From: Algoriphagus sp. CAU 1675
GTDB lineage: Bacteria; Bacteroidota; Bacteroidia; Cytophagales; Cyclobacteriaceae
Length of the DNA stretch: 64,000 bases
Assembly (NCBI RefSeq): GCF_029222925.1
Contig: NZ_JARHUI010000001.1
Coordinates: forward strand, 620,986-684,985
Direction: 5' to 3'
The translations under genes were made by a program, and so were the position numbers. Under the pieces are notes generated by a model. That model was not told where the DNA came from. It saw nothing but the letters and a program-made list of their open reading frames with translations, and searched no databases. Numbering within the stretch: position 1 is the stretch's first letter; every line of letters starts with the position of its first letter. Positions 1 through 8,761 of this stretch are shown here, piece after piece.

Positions 1-415
1 TCCAGGAAACCGCCCCTGGAGGGGTGGAGGTATTGGTCAGGACTTGGGTTTCTCTACTGTCGACCATCATTAGGTAGAGCTTTACCTTCTCGTCATCCTG
101 GTTGGAAAGGAAGACAAGTTTTTTCCCGTCGTTGGACCATCGAGGTGCATAATCCCGCTGATTTCCCTGGGTGAGTTGACGGATTTGGCTTCCGTCTGCA
201 TTGCTGATCCAGATGTTGGAATAGTCCCGGTCAGTCATGATGTCTTTGAAATTCCGGACATAAGCGATCTGCGACCCGTCTGGGGAAATTTGAGGGTCTG
301 TGATATATTCCAGGTCAAAGAGATCGGTGAGTTCTAGGTTGGTTTTTTCCTGGGCCTGGACGTTCAGCCCCAAGCTGAGTCCAATTGCCAAAACCAGAAT
401 CCATTTCGTTTTCAT
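1..415 (-). CDS. S9-family peptidase, N-terminal propeller part (partial)
   Basis: The gene runs off the left edge, so only the first 138 residues are seen. Residues 1-22 form a signal peptide ending VQAQ, so the protein is exported. After it come repeats of the WD40-like PD40 type (DPQISPDGSQIAYVRN, then APRWSNDGKKLVFLSN), which in Bacteroidetes usually make the N-terminal propeller of dipeptidyl-peptidase or acylaminoacyl-peptidase-like S9 serine peptidases. The catalytic domain is outside the window, so a TolB-like propeller protein without a peptidase domain cannot be excluded. It lies 41 bases downstream of a sulfatase on the same strand and may be the last gene of that run. Confidence 0.7.
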   Translation of the reverse strand, partial: MKTKWILVLAIGLSLGLNVQAQEKTNLELTDLFDLEYITDPQISPDGSQIAYVRNFKDIMTDRDYSNIWISNADGSQIRQLTQGNQRDYAPRWSNDGKKLVFLSNQDDEKVKLYLMMVDSRETQVLTNTSTPPGAVSW

Positions 416-456
416 GTGTACAATAGTTAAGTTATCTTTTTTGAGTTCTAAACTTG

Positions 457-2088
457 TCAACCTCCGGCTTGAGGGGTGGGTATAACGACCCCTACTTCTT
501 CAGCGTATTTCTTCCATTCCTGAATCATTTCCTCTAATTTTTCCGGGTGACTTGCCTTTAGATCGATTTGCTCTTCCCTGTCTTTCGCTAAGTTATAAAG
601 TTCGAAATTTTTCGGATCAAATGGACTTCTTAGATTCACCAGTTTCCAGTCACCCTTTCGGACCATGACATAGCCCCTGTGTTCCAGAGCAAATACATAA
701 GTAGAATCATGGATCTGCTGTTTCTCAGCAGAGAATAGAGGAAGGAGGGATTTTCCCGGTAATGGCTTCACCTTCTTTGATTTCCAAGTTTCGGGATAGG
801 AAACTCCTGCCAATTGATAAAAGGTAGGTGCCAAATCCATCACCGTCACAAATTCGTTATTGATCTGACCTGCTTTTTCAACTTGGGGACCGGAAATAAT
901 CATGGGTGCGACCATCCCTCCTTCTGTGGTATAGCCCTTGAAATAACGGAATGGGGCATTGCTGCTTTCCGCCCATTGGGGGCCATAGGAAATGAAGGAG
1001 TTTTCCGTTCCCATTTCCTCATAGGCATCTGTATAATTTTCTTTTAGGAAAGGTCCAAAACTGGAATGGTAAAAGAAGTCTTCCGCAGCGGCTCCATTGT
1101 CCGATACGAAGACAATCAGGGTGTTTTCATACAGTCCTTTTTCCTTGAGATAACTGATTAATCGGCCTATGTTGTAATCGAGGTTATCAACCATTCCCGC
1201 ATAAAGCTCCATCTTCCGGGCTTCCTTCTTTTGTTCTTCCGGAGTGAGGGAATCCCAAGGAGCAACCCGAGGATGCAAAGCAGGAAGAGCGGCATTGAAA
1301 GGAATGATTCCGGATTTTTTGAGGGATTCCAGCCTTTTTTTTCGAAGGACTTCATATCCCTCATCGTACCTGCCTTGGTATTTATTCCAAAATTTTTCGT
1401 CTACCTGGAGCGGCCAATGTGGAGAAGTGTAGGCGGCAAAGGCAAAAAACGGTTGGCGATCTTCCCGATTGGATTCGATGTAGGAGATCAACTTGTCTGT
1501 ATAAAAATCAGTAGAATAAGCACCTTCCGGCCAGCTTGCTTTTTGGCCGTTTTCGGTGTAAGGTGACTCCGGTGCCTCTGGAAAAATCCCCCGACTGCTG
1601 TAATGATTGGCACCTCCCTCAAGGGTTACGAAGGATTTTTCAAAGCCCTTTTGATGCGGATTGTCTTCGGGTTTCAAACCCAAATGCCATTTACCAACGG
1701 TATAGGTATGATACCCGGCTTCTTGCAAGAGTTCGGGAATAGGAACAATCCGGTCGCTGAGATGTCCTTCATATCCCGGAACCTCCGTGACCAAATCCTG
1801 AGACCCCATCCCGGCGACATGATTGTAATTCCCAGACAACATCATGGCTCGGCTGACCGCACAAAAAGGAGCTGTAGTATATTGGCTAAACCGAATGCCT
1901 TCCTCTGCAAGCCGATCCAGGTTTGGGGTTTCCATGTCTCCACCAAAAGACCCCAAATCTCCATAACCCAAGTCATCCGCCACGATTAAAAGTATGTTGG
2001 GTCTTGGCGGATTTGTACTCTTGATTTCTGGGCTTTGGCATGAAAAAATCAGAGCTAAGAGGAAAAAAGAGAGAGGTAATTTTCGCAT
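457..2088 (-). CDS. Sulfatase (arylsulfatase family), lipoprotein
   Basis: This 543-residue protein has a lipoprotein signal with the attachment cysteine at C17 (LIFSC), placing it on the periplasmic or outer surface. The alkaline-phosphatase-like sulfatase fold is indicated by NILLIVADDLGYGDLG (residues 31-46; metal-binding D38 and D39), KWHLG and VFVSDNGA. Its formylglycine site reads C76-A-V-S-R, with Val where the usual signature has Pro or Ala. Large S1 arylsulfatases of this length cleave sulfate esters from polysaccharides or aryl sulfates; the substrate cannot be told from sequence. It starts two bases after the stop of the upstream sulfatase, so the two are almost surely co-transcribed. 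A separate maturation enzyme must make the formylglycine, and none is in the window. Confidence 0.9.
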   Translation of the reverse strand: MRKLPLSFFLLALIFSCQSPEIKSTNPPRPNILLIVADDLGYGDLGSFGGDMETPNLDRLAEEGIRFSQYTTAPFCAVSRAMMLSGNYNHVAGMGSQDLVTEVPGYEGHLSDRIVPIPELLQEAGYHTYTVGKWHLGLKPEDNPHQKGFEKSFVTLEGGANHYSSRGIFPEAPESPYTENGQKASWPEGAYSTDFYTDKLISYIESNREDRQPFFAFAAYTSPHWPLQVDEKFWNKYQGRYDEGYEVLRKKRLESLKKSGIIPFNAALPALHPRVAPWDSLTPEEQKKEARKMELYAGMVDNLDYNIGRLISYLKEKGLYENTLIVFVSDNGAAAEDFFYHSSFGPFLKENYTDAYEEMGTENSFISYGPQWAESSNAPFRYFKGYTTEGGMVAPMIISGPQVEKAGQINNEFVTVMDLAPTFYQLAGVSYPETWKSKKVKPLPGKSLLPLFSAEKQQIHDSTYVFALEHRGYVMVRKGDWKLVNLRSPFDPKNFELYNLAKDREEQIDLKASHPEKLEEMIQEWKKYAEEVGVVIPTPQAGG

Positions 2089-2090
2089 GA

Positions 2091-3476
2091 TTAGGGGATA
2101 TTCCTTTTTTCTTCCAAATGTCTGTAATGACTATTATCCTGAGGGCCTCGCACTACTATACTTGGAGGCAAAGGTCCTAATTGCTGCACAGCCAAATCCA
2201 TTGCCCGTATCATCTGGGCAAGTTTTTCCGGGTTTTCTTTGGCGAGGTTGGTGCTCTCTCCGGGATCTGTTCGAAGGTTGAACAGAAGGGTGTCGTGTGC
2301 GGGAACACCTCTCATCCATGGGGCACCTTGAAAACCTCCGAAAGGTCTTTTGATTTTCCATCCGTCTTGCTGATAGGCCCGTTGGTCCGCTCCCATGTAA
2401 TAGATAAACTCATTGCCTTCCCGAAAACCATTTTCAAATAAAACTGCGCTTAGGTCTTTGCCATCAATGGCTCGGTCCTGAGGGATTTCAGCTCCAACCA
2501 AGTTGCAAAAGGTAGGAAACCAATCCATCTGGGTAGCCAGGTCTTCATAGACCTGACCGGGATCAATTTTCCCTTTCCACATGGCCACCGTGGGCACTCG
2601 TACTCCGCCTTCGAAGGTAAATTGTTTGCCTTCCCGAAGTGGACCGGCCGAACCCCCGTGGTCTTCCATGACCAACCAGGGGCCGTTGTCTGAGGAAAAG
2701 ACGATCAGGGTGTTTTCCATCAACCCTTTTTCTTCCAGCTTTTGAAGAATTTCACCCACGCTCCAGTCGATTTCCTGAATCACATCTCCATATAGGCCCC
2801 GCTGGGAAGTCCCCTCAAACTCCGGAGAAGCATAGATGGGTACATGGGGCATGTTGTGCGCCAGATAAAGTAAAAAGGGGCTTCCTGCAGCTTGATCAAT
2901 GAATTCTAGAGATTTTTGTGTGTAGGTTTTGGTGGTGAAGCGCTGATCAACCTGAATAGAGTCTACTTCATTGTCCTTCATATAGACAACAGATGCCATG
3001 TCATTACTATAGGGAATCCCATAGTACCTGTCAAAGCCCTGATTGAGCGGAAGATACTTTTCTCTGTGTCCCAAATGCCACTTTCCGACTATGGCGGTTT
3101 GGTATCCTTTTTCTTTCAAGACCTCTGCAAAGGTGATTTCCTCTGGTTCCATCCCGGTAAAGCTCTCCGGGAAAAATACCTGATTGATCCCCATGCGTTG
3201 AGGCATTCTCCCGGTTAGTAAACCAGCTCGGGATGGACTGCAAACAGGTGATGCTGAAAGGAAATTGGTAAATTTAATCCCCTCAGTTGCCATGCGGTCA
3301 ATATTGGGTGTTAGGATATCCCTTGCTCCGAAGCAACCCAAATCTCCATAACCCAAGTCATCGGTGAAGATGAACACAATATTGGGCAATTGATTTTCTG
3401 TGCTTTCTTTTGGTGCTTCCTTACAGGAAATCAGAAGAACAAACAGGAGGGCCAAATAAGGGGAAGGGTTATTCAT
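2091..3476 (-). CDS. Sulfatase, lipoprotein
   Basis: This 461-residue protein carries a lipobox with C18 (LLISC). It has the full sulfatase signature: NIVFIFTDDLGYGDLG near residue 32, then C79-S-P-S-R-A-G-L-L-T-G, where C79 is the residue converted to formylglycine. KWHLGH and VFSSDNGPW complete the metal and sulfate-binding set. Length and motifs resemble the arylsulfatase A / N-acetylgalactosamine-6-sulfatase branch, but the exact sugar sulfate is unknown. It sits between a cyclophilin (six-base gap upstream) and a second sulfatase (two-base gap downstream), so a shared transcript is likely. The role is most plausibly desulfation of algal or animal glycans in the periplasm. Confidence 0.92.
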   Translation of the reverse strand: MNNPSPYLALLFVLLISCKEAPKESTENQLPNIVFIFTDDLGYGDLGCFGARDILTPNIDRMATEGIKFTNFLSASPVCSPSRAGLLTGRMPQRMGINQVFFPESFTGMEPEEITFAEVLKEKGYQTAIVGKWHLGHREKYLPLNQGFDRYYGIPYSNDMASVVYMKDNEVDSIQVDQRFTTKTYTQKSLEFIDQAAGSPFLLYLAHNMPHVPIYASPEFEGTSQRGLYGDVIQEIDWSVGEILQKLEEKGLMENTLIVFSSDNGPWLVMEDHGGSAGPLREGKQFTFEGGVRVPTVAMWKGKIDPGQVYEDLATQMDWFPTFCNLVGAEIPQDRAIDGKDLSAVLFENGFREGNEFIYYMGADQRAYQQDGWKIKRPFGGFQGAPWMRGVPAHDTLLFNLRTDPGESTNLAKENPEKLAQMIRAMDLAVQQLGPLPPSIVVRGPQDNSHYRHLEEKRNIP

Positions 3477-3482
3477 GCAGGA

Positions 3483-4295
3483 CTAGGGTTTAGGTGGATT
3501 CAACCATTTCATTTTTAGAATGTATACATTTTCAACTGGGCGATCTCGTTGATCAGTCTCTACAGCTGCGATAGCGTCAATCACCTCCAGACCGGAAGTC
3601 ACCTGACCAAAAACTGTATAGTTCTGGTCTAGATGGGGGGTGCCCCCAATTTCTTTGTACACCTGACGGTGGGCTTCAGGGATGCTGTACTTTTCAAAAG
3701 CCTGTTGGTCCACTTTTTCCTCAAATTTTTTGGAAAGTGCCTGCACCCGCAAACTGTCTTTTTCCTCCCGAGCCTGACTTAGGGAGTCTAAAAGACCTTT
3801 GTTCGCTGGATTGTTGACAGCATAGTGCCTTTGAAGAAAGGAATTGATCCGTCCTTGATTGTGTGTCAAAAGGCTGTCGTTTTGGATTTTTCCCTGAACA
3901 ATATAAAACTGGGTGCTGCTGGAGGCTCGTTGTGGATTGTTGGTTCGGGCTGCTCCCAAAGCTCCTTTTTTATGAAAGAGATCAGGATAGAATTCAGCAG
4001 GGATCTGATAGGGAAGATCGGAGTTTCCCAATGCTTGCCCAGTTGCTGCGGTTTTGCTTTGGGTATCTCCTCCCTGAATCATGAAGTGCTCAATCACCCG
4101 GTGAAAAAGCAGGCTATCATAAACACCCTCTTGTACGAGCTTGAGAAAATTGTCCCGGTGTTGGGGAGTTTCATGATAGAGCTCCAAAACCAAGGTTCCT
4201 TTGCTGGTCTGCAATTCGATTTGCGGACGCTCCTGGGCAAGTATAGGATTCCAAATTCCTAAAATAAACAGAAGGGTAATCCAGGTGTTTTTCAT
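3483..4295 (-). CDS. Periplasmic cyclophilin-type peptidyl-prolyl isomerase
   Basis: The 270-residue protein begins with a signal peptide (residues 1-21, ending ILAQ), so it folds proteins outside the cytoplasm. The cyclophilin core is visible as GTLVLELYHETPQHRDNF (33-50), the catalytic FHR at 64-66, FMIQGGD at 71-77 and the late NYTVFGQVTSGLEVID segment. An insert of about 60 charged residues in the middle (LLTHNQGRINSFLQRHYAVN onward) separates the halves and is common in Bacteroidetes homologues. It is the gene before two sulfatases and may help fold the exported enzymes of this run, though that link is inferred only from position. Confidence 0.9.
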   Translation of the reverse strand: MKNTWITLLFILGIWNPILAQERPQIELQTSKGTLVLELYHETPQHRDNFLKLVQEGVYDSLLFHRVIEHFMIQGGDTQSKTAATGQALGNSDLPYQIPAEFYPDLFHKKGALGAARTNNPQRASSSTQFYIVQGKIQNDSLLTHNQGRINSFLQRHYAVNNPANKGLLDSLSQAREEKDSLRVQALSKKFEEKVDQQAFEKYSIPEAHRQVYKEIGGTPHLDQNYTVFGQVTSGLEVIDAIAAVETDQRDRPVENVYILKMKWLNPPKP

Positions 4296-4336
4296 ATTGG
4301 CATTAGGGGGATTAGAACAAGAAAATACTCAAAAAA

Positions 4337-5404
4337 TCAATGGTGGTGTGCCATACGGTGATTTTTTAAGATGTCCACTCCAAAATCATTTCCTTTTTCC
4401 CTCAAGATGGAGTGGATGTGGTTGGCATTGTCCAGAAAACCAACGTTGTCATATTCGATCAGAAAATCGGGGCTATGAATGACGTAGTAGTGGGGTTTCA
4501 TGGGTTCATAACTCCCAATCCAGGCAAAATACACCTCGTCCATCCCATGGGCATGTAACTTGGCCAGGTATTCCTCCGCCTTTTGATGGTCTAGGTTTTG
4601 GATGTATTCCTCGATCAGGTAATGGAGTATTTTTTGCTGGGCTTCACTCAGTTCTGACCCTTTGATACCTTTAAACTCTTCCAGCCACTGGGGTCGATTC
4701 GGACTGGTAAAGATGTCTCCGGGAACGTCTCCCTCAAGGGTTGCTTTTGCTTTTTGCTCCTCATCCAGGGAATTGACAAACCAAAAACCATAATCTTCCT
4801 CTTTGCTCAGCGGGCGTAAGCCTGCATATTGGGTGACTTCGACTACCGCGGGGTCTGAGCCCAAAAAGAGTGGAGTCATGGAAAACTCATTTCCCGAAAC
4901 TGTCAGATTGATGGAAATATGATGCCCTTCAAATTTCAATCCCCACTTTTCGTCCATTTCCGGATTGCCTAAAATGGCGAGGAAGTAATTTCCATAATCC
5001 CAATTGAGTGTACGGATCATTTTGATGGAGTTTTCAGGGATTTCCCCGTTTTGGAATTTTATCTCAAACAATTCATGAAGGATATCGTCCACCTGCATGA
5101 TGGCAAAGGTTTTCAGATAACCCTGGGAGCTAAACATGTTGCTCAGGATTTTATGAAACGCAATTTTGCTCTGCTCAGACAGGTCTCCATAGCGAAGACC
5201 AGCACGGGGGGCCAAGCCAAGGGGAAGGTTGGTCCATTGGGTTCTTGCACTGTCGGTGAACTCCAACATAGCCTGAGCTTTTTCTGCATCATTTAAGGTT
5301 TGGATAAAAGAAGTGCTCCATTCCCTCAAGCTACTGACCGTTTGGGCGGAAGCAGAATACAGGAATAGGAAAAAGATAAAGAGGGTTGAGATAATGCGTT
5401 TCAT
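4337..5404 (-). CDS. DUF3500 family exported protein
   Basis: This 355-residue protein has a signal peptide (residues 1-20, ending SASAQ). The body matches the DUF3500 pattern known from many bacteria: LSEQSKIAFHKILSNMFSSQG, then FEGHHISINLTVSGNEF and TPLFLGSDPA, and a late EEYLAKLHAHGMDEVYFAW followed by the C-terminal histidine cluster HRMAHHH. The conserved His and Glu residues suggest metal binding, but no activity is established for the family. The gap is 41 bases to the cyclophilin gene downstream and 16 bases to the membrane protein gene upstream, so all may share a transcript. Confidence 0.82.
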   Translation of the reverse strand: MKRIISTLFIFFLFLYSASAQTVSSLREWSTSFIQTLNDAEKAQAMLEFTDSARTQWTNLPLGLAPRAGLRYGDLSEQSKIAFHKILSNMFSSQGYLKTFAIMQVDDILHELFEIKFQNGEIPENSIKMIRTLNWDYGNYFLAILGNPEMDEKWGLKFEGHHISINLTVSGNEFSMTPLFLGSDPAVVEVTQYAGLRPLSKEEDYGFWFVNSLDEEQKAKATLEGDVPGDIFTSPNRPQWLEEFKGIKGSELSEAQQKILHYLIEEYIQNLDHQKAEEYLAKLHAHGMDEVYFAWIGSYEPMKPHYYVIHSPDFLIEYDNVGFLDNANHIHSILREKGNDFGVDILKNHRMAHHH

Positions 5405-5420
5405 AAAATTTTTGTTCGGT

Positions 5421-6185
5421 TTAACCTAAGAGAAATCTAACTGTTCTTTCCCAGATTGGGGAATCGGTAAGAAATAAATGGAATAATTGAACAGGAATAT
5501 AAAGTCCAAGAGCCAATGCATAGGGACAGGTTTTTTTCTTTTCCCGAATATCCCGAAGCAGCAAATAGGATAGTATGGAATCCACCAAAATGAATGCTAC
5601 CACTGCGGAAGGAAGTCCAGGGCCTATGCTATATATTCCGAATAGAAAAATCAGAATCCGATCCACCGTTGGTCCCAGGAATGTGAGTGAGGCTGCGATC
5701 ATGAAACGCGCATGGATAGAGTGGTTTTTTCTGTGCCAGATAGCAAGACCGTAGAAAACTCCAAGCCAAAACACATAAATGAAGGCTATGGATATAAAGG
5801 AAGCGATCCTGCTTCTGCCTTCTTCTAGAGTTTCTGAGGAAGTTCCCTGAACTAGTTCATTTTGCAGGCTGGAAATCTCCACTTCGTAGCTCCATTTCAT
5901 GATCATCCAAGTGCTGAGAAGAACCAAGGGTAAAATAATGTAACTCATCCTTCCGACTTTTCGATGGAGCTGCAATTTTTTGTTTCGGATCAAAAGCGGC
6001 TGGGAAATTACCATTCCCATCCAGATTGCCATCAATCCAAAATGTAGATGTAGGACAGAAGGTTGTGGAAGATGCAGCCTGCTGAAATAAGTGACGTAAA
6101 ATCCCGCGGCAGTCAGTGGGATAAAGGTTAAAAGCCAGTACCCTAAATTTGGATAGAGTTTGTACGCATTCTCCTTTACAGCCAT
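5421..6185 (-). CDS. Multi-pass membrane protein of unknown function
   Basis: This 254-residue protein has about seven hydrophobic segments, starting with YWLLTFIPLTAAGFYVTY and ending near LYIPVQLFHLFL. Several histidines sit at segment edges (SVLHLHFGLMAIW, LQLHRKVGRMSY, HRKNHSIHARFM), an arrangement reminiscent of small haem-binding or DUF2306-like membrane proteins, but I do not recognise a specific family with confidence. ATG at 6185 is the only sensible start. It is the first gene of the minus-strand run leading to the sulfatases; its upstream region is the long spacer shared with htpG. Confidence 0.7.
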   Translation of the reverse strand: MAVKENAYKLYPNLGYWLLTFIPLTAAGFYVTYFSRLHLPQPSVLHLHFGLMAIWMGMVISQPLLIRNKKLQLHRKVGRMSYIILPLVLLSTWMIMKWSYEVEISSLQNELVQGTSSETLEEGRSRIASFISIAFIYVFWLGVFYGLAIWHRKNHSIHARFMIAASLTFLGPTVDRILIFLFGIYSIGPGLPSAVVAFILVDSILSYLLLRDIREKKKTCPYALALGLYIPVQLFHLFLTDSPIWERTVRFLLG

Positions 6186-6567
6186 AGTGAACAGGATTAA
6201 AAATATAAATGCCTCTTAATTTCCAGACCTTGGCTTAGTCGATTTTGAATGTAAGGCAGGGCATAATGGGTTAAAATTCTTAGTCAGTCCATATACCCAA
6301 TAAAAGGTAATGGAAAAATCTAATTTTTCTATAAATAATTCAGGAATTATCAATTAAATCTTTGGAAAAGCCTTTAGTTTCTAAAATTATGTTTGATAAA
6401 CAATTTTATCTTTTGTCTCTGACTTTAGATTGGCTTCAGCCATTTAGGTTGGTGTTTTCCTTCATTTGTCCTGCCAATTCTGCCAAGATGTCATTTTTTG
6501 TCGCTTGGAACGAGCATTGATACTTCCCTGATGTCAAATTTTGTGTTTAACTAAACTGATTTATACC
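6186..6567. other. Divergent spacer before htpG
   Basis: This 382-base AT-rich gap separates the minus-strand membrane protein gene from htpG. It contains a 7-base inverted repeat GAAAAAT/ATTTTTC (6313-6329), a short inverted repeat TGGCT/AGCCA (6431-6442), two direct copies of CTGCCAA (6471-6477 and 6480-6486) and a sigma-54-like promoter listed separately. No open reading frame worth calling is present. Confidence 0.6.
6505..6521 (+). promoter_or_regulatory. Sigma-54-like promoter for htpG
   Basis: The sequence TTGGAACGAGCATTGAT matches the sigma-54 pattern TTGGCACG-N4-TTGCW at all but two defined positions (A for C in the -24 box, A for C in the -12 box), and the GG-to-GA distance is the canonical 12 bases. 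Transcription would begin near 6533, giving a leader of about 35 bases. The paired CTGCCAA boxes 20-35 bases upstream could be an activator site. Promoter activity is inferred. Confidence 0.45.
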
Positions 6568-8454
6568 ATGCAGGAAAAAGGAAGTATTTCGATCCATACC
6601 GAGAATATTTTCCCAATCATCAAGAAATTCTTGTACTCTGATCACGAGATTTTCCTTCGTGAACTCGTCTCCAACGCAGTGGACGCTACCCAAAAGATCA
6701 AGCGACTGGCTACTTTGGGACAGTATACCGGTGAACTCGGAGACCTGACTGTAGAAGTGGCTTTTGATGAGAAAAAGAAAACCATCACCATTTCGGATAA
6801 AGGACTTGGGATGACCGCCGAGGAAATCAAAAAGTATATCAACCAAGTAGCCTTCTCAGGTGCCGAGGAATTCGTGGAGAAATTCAAAGACTCCAAAGAT
6901 GCCAATGAAATCATCGGTAAGTTTGGTCTGGGCTTTTACTCTGCCTTTATGGTGGCAGACCGTGTTGAGATTAATACGCTTTCCTATCAGGAGGGAGCCG
7001 AGGCGGCAAAGTGGACCTGTGACGGTTCTACCGAATTCGAGATCAGCGAAGGTACCCGCAAGCAAAGAGGTACGGATATTATCCTCCATATCAACCAGGA
7101 TTCTGAAGAATTTTTGGACAAGTGGAAGCTTCAGGGAATCCTGGACAAATACTGCAAGTTCTTGCCTGTTCCGATCAAGTTTGGCACCAAGACCGAATCT
7201 GTGGAAGATGGAGAGGATGACAAAGGCGAGAAGAAATGGAAGTCCGTCGAAGTGGATAATATCATCAATACCACTTCTCCGATCTGGACCAAGTCACCTA
7301 GCGAGCTGAAGGACGAGGATTACCTGGCATTCTACAAAGAGCTGTATCCTATGAGTGAGGATCCTTTGTTCTGGATCCATTTGAATGTTGACTATCCATT
7401 CAACTTGACTGGGGTACTCTATTTCCCTAAGGTGAAGAATGACTTCGAACTGCAACGAAACAAGATCAAGCTTTTCAGCCGTCAGGTATTTATTACTGAT
7501 GAGGTGAAGGATATCGTGCCTGAATTCCTCATGCTGCTGCACGGAGTGATCGATTCCCCGGATATCCCGCTCAACGTGTCCAGAAGCTTCCTTCAGGCAG
7601 ACAGTAATGTGAAGAAAATCAACAATTACATTACTAAAAAGGTGGCGGACAAGCTTTCTGAACTGTTCAAAAAGGATAGAAAAGCTTACGAAGCCAAGTG
7701 GAACGACATCGGGCTGTTTGTGAAGTACGGCATGATCTCCGAGGATAAGTTTTATGAAAAAGGCAAGGAATTTACCCTGCTGAAAAACACCAAGGACGAA
7801 TACTATACTTTGGAGGAATATACCGAAAAGGTAAAGGCCATTCAGACCGACAAAAACGAGCAGTTGATCTTCCTTTATGCCACAGATGTCAATAAGCAGG
7901 ACAGCTTTATCGAGTCTGCCAACAAGAAAGACTTTGATGTCCTGGTCATGGACTCTCCGATTGACAGCCACTTCATCCAGCACATCGAGTCCAAACTGGA
8001 AAAGACCCAGATGAAGCGGGTGGATGCGGATGTGGTTGAGAAACTGATCCAAAAAGAAGACACCTATGCAAATCTGCTGACCGAAGAGCAGAGCAAATCT
8101 GTCAAGGAGCTTTTCGAAAAAGCCATCAATAGCCAAACTTACTCCGTGGAAGTAGAAGGATTGAGCCCTGAGGAAATGCCGGTGACCATCACCATGGAAG
8201 AGTGGATGCGCCGAATGAAGGATATGGCACAGACCGGAGGCGGACCGATGAGCTTCTATGGAGCTATGCCGGACAGCTACAAGGTCGCTATCAACGGCAA
8301 CCATCCTGTGGTGGATAAGATCCTCAAAGCCGATGGAGAAGAAGCCCAGCTCAAATTGGCCAAGCAGGCATTTGACTTGGCTTTGCTTTCCCAAGGCTTG
8401 CTAACAGGCAAGGATCTGACCGCTTTTGTGAAAAGAAGTGTAGAGATGATCTAA
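6568..8454 (+). CDS. htpG: Molecular chaperone HtpG (Hsp90)
   Basis: This is the cytoplasmic Hsp90 chaperone, 628 residues from the ATG at 6568. The longer frame from a TTG at 6541 adds nine residues that are not part of the family; the conserved N-terminus is MQEKGSISIHTENIFP. ATP-site motifs are clear: LRELVSNAVDAT with the catalytic Glu, DKGLGM, and the glycine-rich IGKFGLGFYSAFMVAD. The middle domain has DYPFNLTGVLYFP and the SRQVFITDEVKDIVPEF stretch, followed by DIPLNVSRSFLQ. The C-terminal dimerisation domain is complete. It helps client proteins fold during stress. The gene stands alone, with a sigma-54-like promoter before it and a terminator after it. Confidence 0.97.
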   Translation: MQEKGSISIHTENIFPIIKKFLYSDHEIFLRELVSNAVDATQKIKRLATLGQYTGELGDLTVEVAFDEKKKTITISDKGLGMTAEEIKKYINQVAFSGAEEFVEKFKDSKDANEIIGKFGLGFYSAFMVADRVEINTLSYQEGAEAAKWTCDGSTEFEISEGTRKQRGTDIILHINQDSEEFLDKWKLQGILDKYCKFLPVPIKFGTKTESVEDGEDDKGEKKWKSVEVDNIINTTSPIWTKSPSELKDEDYLAFYKELYPMSEDPLFWIHLNVDYPFNLTGVLYFPKVKNDFELQRNKIKLFSRQVFITDEVKDIVPEFLMLLHGVIDSPDIPLNVSRSFLQADSNVKKINNYITKKVADKLSELFKKDRKAYEAKWNDIGLFVKYGMISEDKFYEKGKEFTLLKNTKDEYYTLEEYTEKVKAIQTDKNEQLIFLYATDVNKQDSFIESANKKDFDVLVMDSPIDSHFIQHIESKLEKTQMKRVDADVVEKLIQKEDTYANLLTEEQSKSVKELFEKAINSQTYSVEVEGLSPEEMPVTITMEEWMRRMKDMAQTGGGPMSFYGAMPDSYKVAINGNHPVVDKILKADGEEAQLKLAKQAFDLALLSQGLLTGKDLTAFVKRSVEMI

Positions 8455-8489
8455 ATCTTTGAGGTCAATTAAACCCCAAAGATTTTATG

Positions 8490-8516
8490 AATCCCCGGCC
8501 TTGGTCGGGGATTTTT
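8490..8516 (+). terminator. Terminator after htpG
   Basis: A perfect 8-base stem AATCCCCG/CGGGGATT around an eight-base loop is followed by TTTTT, 36 bases after the htpG stop. It ends the htpG transcript. Confidence 0.85.
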
Positions 8517-8761
8517 GTTTGAGCAAAAATCCTCAAATCAATACAAAGGATTGGAATTTTATAAGTGTTTGAATGTCAAAGTTTAACACTTTTTACAACT
8601 AATAAAATAAAAATAATAGGGCTGAAAATCAATAAGTTAAGAATTGTGCTGAAAAATAATTAGGTGTAATCTTGACTTTTCGGAAAGGGGGAGCAAGTTT
8701 AGTTCAAGTTTTTAGCGCTAAAGCTTTTTAATTGATTTGTTTAACTTAAAAAGGATTTAAA
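8517..8761. other. AT-rich spacer before the small-peptide locus
   Basis: The gap between the htpG terminator and the first small-peptide gene is strongly AT-rich. It holds a 7-base inverted repeat AAGTGTT/AACACTT (8563-8591) and, at its 3' end, the leader repeat listed separately. No credible coding sequence is seen. Confidence 0.55.
8697..8743 (+). repeat. Leader repeat, copy 1 (palindromic box)
   Basis: These 47 bases match 10364-10410 at 43 positions. Both copies lie about 30 bases before the start of a small secreted peptide gene. The core is the perfect palindrome TTTAGCGCTAAA (8711-8722) followed by G and CTTTTTA. A related box, TTTAGC-A-GCTAAA-C-CTTTTTA, precedes the DUF4221 gene at 59982. 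This looks like a shared operator or promoter element; its function is inferred. Confidence 0.7.

Noticed and set aside
7294..8394. A 366-codon open frame antisense to htpG
   Set aside because: It mirrors the codon pattern of htpG on the other strand, resembles no family and has no promoter of its own.
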